Notes under the pieces: generated by a model | Database searches by the model: none | What the model saw: only the letters and a program-made list of their open reading frames with translations | What the model was told of the DNA's origin: nothing | Made by a program: the position numbers and the translations under genes | Shown: piece after piece, positions 8,160-16,244 of the stretch | Position numbering within the stretch: the first letter of the stretch is position 1 | Layout of the letters: the number at the start of each line of letters is the position of its first letter | Assembly (NCBI GenBank): GCA_964511405.1 | Contig: CAZEFK010000035.1 | Coordinates: forward strand, 1 to 41,041 | Length of the DNA stretch: 41,041 nt | Reading direction: 5' to 3' | Origin: CAZEFK01 sp964511405 | GTDB lineage: Bacteria > Pseudomonadota > Alphaproteobacteria > Elsterales > Elsteraceae

Positions 8160-9401
8160 CTACTGGGTCGCGAGCTGCTGGATCGTCTCCAGCACCTTGC
8201 CCGGCGGCTCCGAGCCGGCGTTGGCCAGCGGCGCATATTGCTCGAACAGGGCGGCGACGTTGGCCCAATTGGGCGTGGTGACATAGGGCCGGGCAGTCTT
8301 GAGCGCGGCCTCGATCGCCTCGCGCGCGCCGACCACGCCGGCGGCGGCGACCTCGTACCAGGCGGTCTGCAGCGCCGTGCGGGCAGGAAAGGCGCGGCCG
8401 TTCTCGGCCAGGTACTTCTCGGCTTCGGGGCCGGTCATGACCTGGATCGCCTTCCAGGCCTCGTCCTTGTGCGCGCTGGTGGTGGCGATGCCGAAGCCCG
8501 AACCGGCGCTGACCGTGAGGCTGCCGGCGGCGCGCGCCGGCACCGGCGCCATGCCGATCGTGAACTGCGCCTTCTTCTTCAGGTTGATGAGCTGCCACGG
8601 GCCGTCGACATACATCGCCGCGTCGCCGGCGGCGAAGCGGCCGTTGGCCTGCAGCGACGACTGGGTGCCGCTGGCCGGGAACAGCGGCGCGACCTTGTCG
8701 GTGGCCACCAGCCCGACATAGGCGCCGAAGGCCGCCTTCATGCCGTCATTGGCCAGGTCGAGGCCGCCGTCCGCGCCCAGATAATTGGCGCCGCGCGACA
8801 GCGCGAAGGCGACGAAGGCATCGGGCTGGCTGACGACCAGACCGAACCGCCCGTCCTTGGTCAGGGCGCGGGCATCGGCCTGGAAGTCCGCGTCGGTCCA
8901 GCCGGGCTTGGGCAGCGGCAGCCCGGCCTTGGTGAAGGTGTCGTGGTTGTAGTACAGCACCAGCGGGCCGAAGTCGTAGGGCAGCGCGAACTGCTTGCCG
9001 TTGCGCGACAGCCCTTTGACGATCGACGGATCGAACGCCGCGATGTCGAACTTGTCGGCCTGGATGCGGGCGTCGAGCGGCTCCATCAGCTGCGCGAAGC
9101 CGGGCGCGCGCTGGGTCTGCAGGCTGATGATGTCGGGCAGCTTGTGCGACGCCGCCAGCGCCGGCAGCTTCGTCCAGTAGTCGGGGAACGACGTCGTCTG
9201 GAACTCGACGGAGATATCCGGGTAGCGCTCGGTCACCAGCGCCGCGACATGGCGCCAGGCCGTCACCTCGGCCTCCGACCCCGACCACATGAACCAGGTG
9301 AGCTTGACCGGCTCGGCCCGCGCTCCGCCGGCCATGCCGACAGCCGCCCAAACCGCCGCACCGAGCGCCATAAAGGCGGTCCGCGTCCCGCTGCGCGCCA
9401 T
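8160..9401 (-). CDS. Extracellular solute-binding protein, sugar ABC transporter
   Basis: The 413-residue protein starts with a classical secretion signal (MARSGTRTAFMALG... ending GGARA before EPVKL). It continues as a family 1 solute-binding protein: LTWFMWSGSEAEVTAWRHVA, KLPDIISLQTQ and YVDGPWQL are typical. It would capture the substrate in the periplasm and deliver it to the two downstream permeases. The ATG at 9401 is chosen because AGGGGAGGAACAG lies directly upstream and the signal peptide begins there; longer forms add an unlikely leader. A TTGACT-N18-TAGCAT promoter and an operator-like element lie upstream. The divergent LacI gene is the likely regulator. Confidence 0.9.
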   Translation of the reverse strand: MARSGTRTAFMALGAAVWAAVGMAGGARAEPVKLTWFMWSGSEAEVTAWRHVAALVTERYPDISVEFQTTSFPDYWTKLPALAASHKLPDIISLQTQRAPGFAQLMEPLDARIQADKFDIAAFDPSIVKGLSRNGKQFALPYDFGPLVLYYNHDTFTKAGLPLPKPGWTDADFQADARALTKDGRFGLVVSQPDAFVAFALSRGANYLGADGGLDLANDGMKAAFGAYVGLVATDKVAPLFPASGTQSSLQANGRFAAGDAAMYVDGPWQLINLKKKAQFTIGMAPVPARAAGSLTVSAGSGFGIATTSAHKDEAWKAIQVMTGPEAEKYLAENGRAFPARTALQTAWYEVAAAGVVGAREAIEAALKTARPYVTTPNWANVAALFEQYAPLANAGSEPPGKVLETIQQLATQ

Positions 9402-9428
9402 CTGTTCCTCCCCTGGCCGTTCTCTGTA

Positions 9429-9472
9429 TGAACGTTTCACCAATGCTAGGGATGCGATCATAGTCGAGTCAA
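9429..9472 (-). promoter_or_regulatory. Promoter of the sugar ABC operon with overlapping operator
   Basis: On the minus strand TTGACT (9472-9467) and TAGCAT (9448-9443) are separated by 18 bases, a plausible housekeeping promoter. Just downstream, TGAACGTTTCA (9429-9439) is an almost symmetrical element centred on CG, one base short of the TGAAACGTTTCA-type palindrome bound by many LacI-family repressors. Its half-site CGTTTCACC recurs at 9563-9571 in front of the LacI start. Its place over the transcription start would suit repression. Confidence 0.5.
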
Positions 9473-9479
9473 TGCATTT

Positions 9480-9499
9480 GATTTGCAGCGGCGCAAATC
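9480..9499. promoter_or_regulatory. Perfect 7-6-7 inverted repeat in the LacI/ABC divergent region
   Basis: GATTTGC-AGCGGC-GCAAATC is a perfect inverted repeat with 7-base arms. It directly precedes a consensus TTGACA hexamer (9500-9505) pointing toward the LacI gene, although the matching -10 element is weak. A palindrome of the same 7-6-7 geometry but different sequence lies in front of the second LacI gene, which suggests both are regulator-binding sites. Confidence 0.5.
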
Positions 9500-9560
9500 T
9501 TGACAACAGGAGAGTGCTCTGATGCTGTATCGCCACGGCAGAACATGACAGCAATGATGT

Positions 9561-9571
9561 ATCGTTTCACC
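9561..9571 (+). promoter_or_regulatory. Second CGTTTCACC half-site at the LacI start
   Basis: ATCGTTTCACC ends two bases before the LacI ATG and repeats the CGTTTCACC half-site found in the operator of the divergent transporter operon (9433-9441). Both copies are followed by (C)AATG. A protein bound here would hinder translation or transcription of the regulator gene, so autoregulation is the simplest reading. Confidence 0.4.
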
Positions 9572-9573
9572 CA

Positions 9574-10641
9574 ATGACCACCATCCGCGATGTCGCCAAA
9601 GCGGCGGGGGTGTCGGTCGCCTCGGTCTCGGCCGTGCTGAACGGCGGCGGCCGCCTGAGCCAAGAGACGCGCCGGCGGATCGAGCGCGCGATCGAGGCCG
9701 TGGGCTATGCGCCCAACATGGCGGCGCGCAGCCTGCGCACCGGCGTGAGCCGGCTGATCGGCATGGTGGTCGGCAACATCACCAACCCGTTCAGCGCCGG
9801 CCTGGTCCGCACGGTCGAGGAGGAGGCGCTCGCCCACGGCTTCTCGGTGATCGTCGCCAATGCCAACGGCGACGACGCGCGCGTGCCGGCGATCCTGGAC
9901 CAGCTGCGCGGCAACAATGTCGCCGGGCTGATCCTGTCGCCGATGGGACCGCCCGCCGAGCTGGTCCGCCGCCTGCACGCGCCGCGCTTTCCGCCGGTGG
10001 TCACGATCGACCACAAGGTGGCGGGCCTGGAGCGCGACTATATCGGCACCGACAACCGTGCCGCGATCCGCATGCTCGTCGAGTACCTGGTGCGGCTCGG
10101 CCACCGCCGGATCGCGCTGATCAGCGGCCGTGTCGGGCGCTGGACGGCCGACGAGCGGCATCAGGGTTTCCTCGACGCCATGGCCGAGGCCGGCCTCGCC
10201 GTCGATCCCGCCCTGGTCCGCCGCTCGGGCTATGAGGGCGAAACCGCCTATGCCGCGACCACCGAGCTGCTGACCGGGCGCGTGCGCCCGACCGCGATCA
10301 TCGCGGCCAACAACGTCACCGCCCTGGGCGCGCTGCAATGCTGCCTCGACCTCGGCTTCCACTGCCCGCGCGACCTGTCGCTGGCGGGCGTCGACGACGT
10401 GCCGTGGAGCGGCCTGGTCCGCCCGCGCGTGACCGTGGTGGCGCAGCCCTTGGAAGACATGGCGCGGCTCGCGATCCGCTGGCTGCTGGAGCGGATCCAG
10501 GACCCGGACGGCGCGCCGCCGCCCCGCGAGCAGCTGTTCACCCCGCAGTTCATCGTCGGCGACTCCTGCCGCGACATCCGGCCCGACGGCAGCGCCGAGC
10601 CGGCGCGACAGACCATCGAGAAGGAGCCCGAGAATGCCTGA
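9574..10641 (+). CDS. LacI-family transcriptional regulator (first)
   Basis: This 355-residue protein begins with the LacI headpiece TTIRDVAKAAGVSVASVSAVLNGGGRLSQETRRRIERAIEAVGY, containing the helix-turn-helix and the hinge helix (NMAARSLRTG). The remainder is a periplasmic-binding-protein-like sensor (SRLIGMVVGNITNPFSAGLVRTVEEEA, ... IALISGR, ... GVDDVPWSGLVRPRVTVVAQP). It is divergent from the sugar ABC operon and overlaps the next gene, the PhyH-HEAT oxygenase, by 8 bases, so it most likely regulates both in response to the imported compound or a derivative. That regulatory link is inferred from arrangement and the repeated operator half-site. Confidence 0.93.
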   Translation: MTTIRDVAKAAGVSVASVSAVLNGGGRLSQETRRRIERAIEAVGYAPNMAARSLRTGVSRLIGMVVGNITNPFSAGLVRTVEEEALAHGFSVIVANANGDDARVPAILDQLRGNNVAGLILSPMGPPAELVRRLHAPRFPPVVTIDHKVAGLERDYIGTDNRAAIRMLVEYLVRLGHRRIALISGRVGRWTADERHQGFLDAMAEAGLAVDPALVRRSGYEGETAYAATTELLTGRVRPTAIIAANNVTALGALQCCLDLGFHCPRDLSLAGVDDVPWSGLVRPRVTVVAQPLEDMARLAIRWLLERIQDPDGAPPPREQLFTPQFIVGDSCRDIRPDGSAEPARQTIEKEPENA

Positions 10642-12184
10642 CCCGCTGCTGCTGACCGATGCGCAGATGCAGCGCTTCGTCGCCCACGGCTACTTGGCCC
10701 TGCAGACGGCCCTGCCCGAGAGCTTCCATCGGGGCGTCTATGAGCGCTTCGACCAGCTGATCGGCGGCGATGCCGACCTCAACCCCGGCAACAACCTGCT
10801 GCCCGCCTGCCCCGAGCTCGCGGCCGTGTTCGCCGACCCGGTGGTCGTCGGCGCGCTGACCAGCGTGCTCGGGGCAGGCTACGCGATGCATCCGCATCGG
10901 GCGCTGCACAACAACATCCCGGGCTCGCCCGCGCAGATCCTGCACAAGGACAGCTACTGGGGCTATCGGCGGCGCATCCGCAACCATCGCCCGCGCTGGG
11001 CAATGATCATGTACGTGCCGCAGGCGACGCCGCTGGAGCAGGGGCCGACCGGGGTGTCCCCCGGCAGCCAGTACCAGATGCGCAAGCCCGACGAGGCGCT
11101 GACGCCGGAGATGCCGGGTTCGCTGCCGGCCGGCGGCTTCCTGCTGATCCATTACGACATCTGGCATCGCAAGATGCGCAACGATACCGCCAAGAAGCGC
11201 TTCATGATGAAGTTCGAGTTCATCCGGATGCGCGAGCCCGACCGGCCGAGCTGGGACCATCGCGACGCCGCCTGGCGCCTGGCCGAGCTGCCGCCGCTCG
11301 ACCTCGAGGCGGTGTGGCAGCGCCACTGGCACTGGCTGCGCGGAGCCGAGGCCGCCGAGCGACCCGCGAATGCCGCCGCGTCAGCCATCACGCGCAAGCT
11401 CGGCGACGACGATCCGCACGCCATCCTGGCGGGCCTCAACGCCATCGCCGGCGACGGCGCCGCGGTGCGCGCCCATCTGCCGGCGGTAGCGGCGCTGATC
11501 GCGCATGCGGTCGATCCGGTCGGCGTCGCCGCCGGCTACACCCTGGCCGCGGCCGGAGCGGCGGCCATCGAGCCGCTGTGCGACACGATCCTTCGTCATG
11601 ACGGCGAGCATGTGCCCGAGAAGAAGGAGGGCCAGGCCGCGGTCGACTACATTCCGGTCGGCGAGCGGATCGGGCGCAACGCCGCCGCCGGCCTGGTCGA
11701 GGTCGGCGCGGCCGCGATCCCGGCGCTGCTGGATCTCCTCGACCGCGGGCAGGCCCAGGCGCGCAAGCTCGCCGCGTTCGCGTTGGGCGAGATCGGCAGC
11801 GCCGGCGACGGCGGGCCCGATGTGGTGGCTGCGCTGTGCCGCGCCAGCGCCGATGCCGAAGCGGCGGTGCGGGTGAACGCGGTCGAGGCGCTCGGGCTGC
11901 TGCCCCCCGGCCCCGATGCCCTGGCCGCCCTGACGGCGGCGCTGCGCGATCCCGAGGCCGAGGTGCGGTTCTCCGCCGCCCTGTCGCTGGCGCGCCTGGG
12001 GCCGGACGCCGACTCCGCAGTGCCGGTGCTGGCCGAGGCGCTGCACGACCCCAACCGCTACGTGCCGGGCTATGCCGTCGAGGCGCTGGAGCGCATCGGC
12101 TCGCCGGCCGCGACGCGGGCCCTGATCGCGTTCCTCAAGACCGCGCGGTGGTGCCCGCAGACCTCGCCGGCAAGCCCGTACTGA
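10634..12184 (+). CDS. PhyH-type 2-oxoglutarate/iron oxygenase fused to HEAT repeats
   Basis: The 516-residue protein has two parts. Residues 1-230 are a phytanoyl-CoA-dioxygenase-like domain: the iron ligands are probably His104 and Asp106 (LHKDSYWG) and His178 (YDIWHRK), with a basic residue in KKRFMMKF (near Arg189) for 2-oxoglutarate. Residues ~240-505 are alanine/leucine-rich helical repeats of HEAT/PBS-lyase type (AAIPALLDLLDRGQ, KLAAFALGEIG, VRVNAVEALGLLP, VRFSAALSLARLGPDADSAVPVLAEALHD). The oxygenase would hydroxylate or demethylate a small substrate; the HEAT part would bind a protein or ligand. The start overlaps the LacI gene by 8 bases behind AAGGAG. It converges on the next gene with a 6-base gap. 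Confidence 0.85.
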   Translation: MPDPLLLTDAQMQRFVAHGYLALQTALPESFHRGVYERFDQLIGGDADLNPGNNLLPACPELAAVFADPVVVGALTSVLGAGYAMHPHRALHNNIPGSPAQILHKDSYWGYRRRIRNHRPRWAMIMYVPQATPLEQGPTGVSPGSQYQMRKPDEALTPEMPGSLPAGGFLLIHYDIWHRKMRNDTAKKRFMMKFEFIRMREPDRPSWDHRDAAWRLAELPPLDLEAVWQRHWHWLRGAEAAERPANAAASAITRKLGDDDPHAILAGLNAIAGDGAAVRAHLPAVAALIAHAVDPVGVAAGYTLAAAGAAAIEPLCDTILRHDGEHVPEKKEGQAAVDYIPVGERIGRNAAAGLVEVGAAAIPALLDLLDRGQAQARKLAAFALGEIGSAGDGGPDVVAALCRASADAEAAVRVNAVEALGLLPPGPDALAALTAALRDPEAEVRFSAALSLARLGPDADSAVPVLAEALHDPNRYVPGYAVEALERIGSPAATRALIAFLKTARWCPQTSPASPY

Positions 12185-12190
12185 GACGGG

Positions 12191-13099
12191 TCACACCCCC
12201 AGCGCCCGCAGCTTGCCGTCCAGGAAGCGCTTGGCCCGCGGCACGTCGGCCTCGTCCAAGTGCTCGATGATGATCGGGATGTTGGGGTGCTTCTCGGCCA
12301 AGCGGGCCAGGTAATAGTCGTAGTTGAGCGTGCCCAGGCCCGGCGCCGGCAGCTCGATCTCGCCGACGCCGCGGAAGGAATGGGCCTCGGACGCGTCGAT
12401 GTCGGCGTGCTTCTCGCCCTTGTCGCCGCCGGTGCGCTTGACGTCCTTGGCATGGGCGATGCGGATCCGGTCGGACAGCGTATCGAAGATCCGTTTCAGG
12501 ACGGCGTCCATCTGGTCGATGTTGTGGTCTTCGAAGTAATTGGTCGGATCCATCAGCAGGCCGAGCCCGGGATGGTCGACCTCGGCGAACATCCGCACGG
12601 TCTCGTCGACCGAGCCCACGACGTTGTTGACGTAAGTCTCCAGCAGGAATACGGCGCCGTGATCGAAGGCCACCTGGGCCAGCTCCGCGATGATGGCGCG
12701 GCATTCGGCGAAGCCGGCCTCGGTCTTGTTGCGCGGATGGTGCACCCAGTCGGACTCGGCGTTGTAGGTGCCGGTCTCCGAGATCACGTAGGGCGTGCCG
12801 AACTGGCGCGCCATGCGCAGGATCGCCTTGACCATGTCGAGCTTTTGCCGGCGCTGGTCGGGATCGGGATGGACCAGGTTGGTGTAGGCCGAGATGCAGG
12901 CGACCGGCAGGTCGTGGTCGCGGAAGGTCTCGCGGATCCGCTTGGCCTTCTCGGCCGTGATCGCCTCGGGCGTCGACAGGTCGATGTCCTTGAACGCCAG
13001 GTCGAGCTGCACCGCGTTGAAGCCCAGCGCCCGGATCCGCCGCGCCTGCTCCGCCAGCGGATAGGGGAAATAACCGTTGAAGATGCCGACCTGCATCAT
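12191..13099 (-). CDS. Sugar phosphate isomerase/epimerase family TIM barrel (first)
   Basis: The 302-residue protein belongs to the xylose-isomerase-like TIM-barrel (AP endonuclease 2) family. It shows the usual start MQVGIFNGYFPYPLAEQARRIRALGFNAVQLD and metal-site strands with acidic and histidine residues: FLLETYV, LLMDPTNYF, RIAHAKDVK and AHSFRGVGEIELP. Members isomerise, epimerise or dehydrate keto sugars, inositols or glycosides. Two ATGs lie at 13099 and 13096; the first is chosen because GGAGG sits nine bases before it. It follows the MocA-type dehydrogenase in the same direction with a 26-base gap, a common pair in oxidative sugar and glycoside pathways. The precise reaction is not determinable. 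Confidence 0.85.
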   Translation of the reverse strand: MMQVGIFNGYFPYPLAEQARRIRALGFNAVQLDLAFKDIDLSTPEAITAEKAKRIRETFRDHDLPVACISAYTNLVHPDPDQRRQKLDMVKAILRMARQFGTPYVISETGTYNAESDWVHHPRNKTEAGFAECRAIIAELAQVAFDHGAVFLLETYVNNVVGSVDETVRMFAEVDHPGLGLLMDPTNYFEDHNIDQMDAVLKRIFDTLSDRIRIAHAKDVKRTGGDKGEKHADIDASEAHSFRGVGEIELPAPGLGTLNYDYYLARLAEKHPNIPIIIEHLDEADVPRAKRFLDGKLRALGV

Positions 13100-13125
13100 G
13101 GGTCCCGTCCTCCCGTGCCGTTCGA

Positions 13126-14223
13126 TCAGACGCCGAATTCCGCCAGGCGCACGGCGCGCCGCTGGGCCAGCGAGCGATAGGCGGCCTCGACCAGCGCCAT
13201 GGTCCTGAGGTTGTCGTCGGCGCTCAGCGCCGGCTCGGTGCCGGTCGCGACCGCGTATTGCAGCTGCTCCATGACGCCCTGGAAGGCGTCGGGGAACCAG
13301 CGGGTCGACCAGGTGGGCGCCACCCATTTGCCCCCGGTCGCCGCGCGCGCGGCGAAGCGCAGGGTCGAGGGGCTGCCCGCCGGATAGTCGGGCCAACCGA
13401 TGGTGCCCTGAGCCAGGCCGTCGGTGCCTTCCAGCCGCCATTTGATGTAGATGTCGGACTCGAAGCCCGGTTCGCGCGGGCCGGTCCACACATCCTCCAA
13501 CGACAGCGCGAGCGCGCCCGAGGCAAAGGTCAGCGTCGAGGCGGCGATGCCGTCGCGATGCGCAAAGGCCGTGCGCGGGTCGGGCCGCGCCGCGGTGTAG
13601 ATCTCGGTCGGCTCGCCCAGCAGGAAGCGCAGCACGTCCAGGTGATGGATGCTCATGTTGAGCAGCGTCAACCGGCCATAACCCTCCAGGAAGGGCTGCC
13701 AATGCGGGATGGCCCGCATCTCGATGGTGGCCAGCACCGGCGCGCCCAGCAGCCCGCGGTCCAGGATCTGGCGCAGCACCCGCATGGACTGGTCGAAGCG
13801 CATGTTCTGATTGACCGACAGCAGCTTGCCGGCCCGCCGCGCCTCGGCGACCACCGCGCGCGCGGTGTCGAGGTCCATGGCAAGCGGCTTCTGGGCCAGA
13901 ATGCCGCGCACGTGGGGGGCCCGCAGCGCGGCGCGGATCAGGTCCGGCTGCTGGTCGGGCGGAAAGGCGATATCGACGATCTCGACGGTGGGGTCGGCGA
14001 GCAGAGCCTCCGGCGTCGCATGCACCCGCGGGATGCCCCAGCGCGCCGCCACCGCAGCCGCACGGGACGGCGTGCGCGACGCGATCGCCGCCACCGGGAA
14101 GCCGGCATCGGCGTAAGCCTTGAGCTGGACGTCGACCATGATGAAGCCGGCGCCGATGCAGCCGATCCGCGCATCGCGACAGCGGATCTCGGGATCGGGC
14201 GCAAAGCCGAGCGCGTCGCCCAT
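13126..14223 (-). CDS. Gfo/Idh/MocA-family oxidoreductase
   Basis: The 365-residue protein has the NAD(P)-binding start RIGCIGAGFIMVDVQLKAYADAG (residues 19-41) and the C-terminal substrate domain of the Gfo/Idh/MocA family. The usual EKP motif appears as QKP (ILAQKPLAMDL, residues 111-113). The catalytic region reads NMSIHHLDVLRFLLGEPTE, with His193/His194 and Asp196. Such enzymes oxidise hydroxyl groups of sugars, inositols or glycosides, often at C3. The ATG at 14223 follows AAAGGGGGGACCCG, which is a better start than the in-frame codon 60 bases upstream. It is transcribed with the TIM-barrel gene and is divergent from the second LacI gene, its likely regulator. Confidence 0.9.
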   Translation of the reverse strand: MGDALGFAPDPEIRCRDARIGCIGAGFIMVDVQLKAYADAGFPVAAIASRTPSRAAAVAARWGIPRVHATPEALLADPTVEIVDIAFPPDQQPDLIRAALRAPHVRGILAQKPLAMDLDTARAVVAEARRAGKLLSVNQNMRFDQSMRVLRQILDRGLLGAPVLATIEMRAIPHWQPFLEGYGRLTLLNMSIHHLDVLRFLLGEPTEIYTAARPDPRTAFAHRDGIAASTLTFASGALALSLEDVWTGPREPGFESDIYIKWRLEGTDGLAQGTIGWPDYPAGSPSTLRFAARAATGGKWVAPTWSTRWFPDAFQGVMEQLQYAVATGTEPALSADDNLRTMALVEAAYRSLAQRRAVRLAEFGV

Positions 14224-14270
14224 CGGGTCCCCCCTTTGATCTCGGGGCCGCGCCGGGGCGCGGTTCTGAT

Positions 14271-14290
14271 TGGATCTGATCATAGATCCA
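14271..14290. promoter_or_regulatory. Perfect 7-6-7 inverted repeat, probable operator of the second LacI regulator
   Basis: TGGATCT-GATCAT-AGATCCA is a perfect inverted repeat with 7-base arms. It is located between the divergent dehydrogenase gene (start 14223) and the second LacI gene (start 14384). Its length and symmetry suit a LacI-family dimer, and it has the same geometry as the repeat at 9480-9499. No convincing promoter hexamers could be tied to it. Confidence 0.55.
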
Positions 14291-14383
14291 TCACGATCGA
14301 TGAGGAAATGGATTTTCGATCTGATGCGATTAGGCTAAGATCGCTCGCATGGAAATGATGTCTTTTGATGTAATTGGCCGCCG

Positions 14384-15385
14384 ATGCGGTTGACCCTGGT
14401 CGATGTCGCCCGCGCCGCCGGGGTCTCCACCGCCACGGTCGATCGCGTGCTCAACAGCCGCGCCGGGGTCGGCGCCCGGACCCGGGACCGCGTGCTGGGT
14501 GCCGCCCAGCGCCTGGGCTATGCCGACGCTCTGCCGGCCGCAGCGCCGGCGACGCTGGGCTTCCTGGTGCCGACCGGCACCAACAGCTTTCTGGACGAGC
14601 TGGCGCACCGGCTGGCGGCCGCCGGCGGCCCGGCCGGCGCCGCCGTCCAGGTGCACCGGGTCGACGGCTTCGATCCCGACGCCCTGGCCGAGGCCGTGCT
14701 GCGGGTGGCGCCGGCCGTGCAGGGCCTGGGCCTGGTCGCGATCGACCGCCCCGCGGTGCGCGAGGCAGTGCGGCGGGCGGCCGCCGGCGGCACGCGGATC
14801 CTGACGCTGGTGTCCGACATCGGCGACGTGCCGCGGATCGGCTATGTCGGCATCGACAACCGCGCCGCCGGCCGCCTCGCCGGCCAGCTCACGGCGCGGC
14901 TGCTGCCGCGCACGCCGGGGCGGGTGGCGCTGCTCGCGGGCTCGCTCAGCTATCGCGGCCACGAGGAGCGCGAGATGGGCTTCCACAGCGTCCTGGCCGA
15001 GGAGGCGCCGCACTTGGCAGTGCTGCAGCTGCGCGAGGTCCAGGACGACGTCGAGCAGGGCTATCGCGCGGCGCGGGCGCTGCTCGACGCCCATCCCGAC
15101 CTGGCCGGCCTCTACAATATCGGCGCCGGCAACCGCGGCATCGCGCGGGCGCTGGAAGAGACCGGCCGGGCGCGCGAGGTCCTGTTCATCGGCCACGAGC
15201 TGACCGACCACACCAAGCGTTACCTGGTGTCCGGCACCATGGACGCGGTGATCGACCAGAACGCCGCAGCCGAGGCGGCGCTGGCGGTCGAGCGGCTGGC
15301 CGCGGCCGTGCGCGGCGAGCCGGTGCAGCCCATCGCGCTTTTGCGGACCCAGGTGATCTTCCGCGAAAACATCCCGGACAGCTGA
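14384..15385 (+). CDS. LacI-family transcriptional regulator (second)
   Basis: The 333-residue protein begins MRLTLVDVARAAGVSTATVDRVLNSRAGVGARTRDRV, a LacI headpiece with the VDRVLN recognition-helix variant seen in regulators carrying a ribose-binding-protein-like sensor. The sensor domain follows (ATLGFLVPTGTNSFLDELAHRL, RIGYVGIDNRAAGRLAGQL, VALLAGSLSYRGHEEREMGF, LYNIGAGNRGIARAL, and VIDQNAAAEAALAVERL near the end). It leads a plus-strand set with the second PhyH oxygenase and second TIM-barrel protein, and is divergent from the MocA dehydrogenase. The ligand is unknown but presumably sugar-like. The ribosome-binding site is weak. Confidence 0.92.
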   Translation: MRLTLVDVARAAGVSTATVDRVLNSRAGVGARTRDRVLGAAQRLGYADALPAAAPATLGFLVPTGTNSFLDELAHRLAAAGGPAGAAVQVHRVDGFDPDALAEAVLRVAPAVQGLGLVAIDRPAVREAVRRAAAGGTRILTLVSDIGDVPRIGYVGIDNRAAGRLAGQLTARLLPRTPGRVALLAGSLSYRGHEEREMGFHSVLAEEAPHLAVLQLREVQDDVEQGYRAARALLDAHPDLAGLYNIGAGNRGIARALEETGRAREVLFIGHELTDHTKRYLVSGTMDAVIDQNAAAEAALAVERLAAAVRGEPVQPIALLRTQVIFRENIPDS

Positions 15386-15405
15386 GTCCGGAGGGAGGAC
15401 AGCCC

Positions 15406-16236
15406 ATGGCCTATCCGTGCATCACCGAGGACGACGCCGCCCGGTTTCAGGCCGACGGCTATGTCATGAAGCGTGCCTTCCTCGACCCCGAGGAGATCGG
15501 CCTGGTCCGCCAGGCCATCGCCGTCGACGATGCCATCCGCGCCAACGTCACACGCATCCGCGACGGCCAGGGGGCGGCCACCGAGCTGGCCCTGTGGAAC
15601 CACCCGGGCGACGACATCTTCGGCATGGTCGCCCGCGCCGAGCGCGTGGTCGCCGGCATGGAGCGGCTGCTGGGCGGCGAGGTCTATCACTATCATTCGA
15701 AGCTGACGATGAAGCGGCCGCATGTCGGCGGCGCCTGGGACTGGCACCAGGACTATGGCTACTGGTACTTCAATGGCTGTCTGTTCCCCGACATGGCCAG
15801 CGTGTTCATCGCCGTCGACCCGGCAACGCGGGCGAATGGCTGCCTGGAGGTGCTGCGCGGTAGCCACCGCCTGGGCCGGCTAGAGCATGGCCGGGTCGGC
15901 GGCCAGACCGGCGCCGATCCCGAGCGGGTCGAGCATGCGCTGGCAGTGCTGGAGCGGGTCCATTGCGAGATGGCGCCGGGCGACGCCCTGTTCTTCCATT
16001 GCAACACGCTGCACGCCTCGTCCCAGAACCGGTCGGCCGAACCGCGCAACGCGCTCCTGTGCTGCTACAACCGCGCCAGCAACGATCCCTACGAGGAGCA
16101 CCATCACCCGCGCTATACGCCGCTGGCACGGGTTCCGGACTCGGCGATCACGGCGATCGGGCTGCAGGTCGCCGGCGCCGCCCGACAGTTCTACGACGCC
16201 GCGGGCGACCGCACCGTCGACGCCTCGGGCAGCTAG
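15406..16236 (+). CDS. PhyH-type 2-oxoglutarate/iron oxygenase (second)
   Basis: The 276-residue protein is a stand-alone phytanoyl-CoA-dioxygenase-like enzyme. Its iron ligands are visible as His114 and Asp116 in WDWHQDYGYW and His203 in NTLHASSQNRS, with Arg209 or Arg214 probably holding 2-oxoglutarate. FIAVDPATRANGCLEVLRGSHRLGRLEHG is highly typical and close to ectoine-hydroxylase-like members, but the compound acted on is not known. The ATG at 15406 follows GGAGGGAGG; the frame is open far upstream, but that part lies over the LacI gene. It stands 20 bases behind the LacI gene and 8 bases before the TIM-barrel gene, forming an operon. Confidence 0.9.
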   Translation: MAYPCITEDDAARFQADGYVMKRAFLDPEEIGLVRQAIAVDDAIRANVTRIRDGQGAATELALWNHPGDDIFGMVARAERVVAGMERLLGGEVYHYHSKLTMKRPHVGGAWDWHQDYGYWYFNGCLFPDMASVFIAVDPATRANGCLEVLRGSHRLGRLEHGRVGGQTGADPERVEHALAVLERVHCEMAPGDALFFHCNTLHASSQNRSAEPRNALLCCYNRASNDPYEEHHHPRYTPLARVPDSAITAIGLQVAGAARQFYDAAGDRTVDASGS

Positions 16237-16244
16237 CGGCTCCG

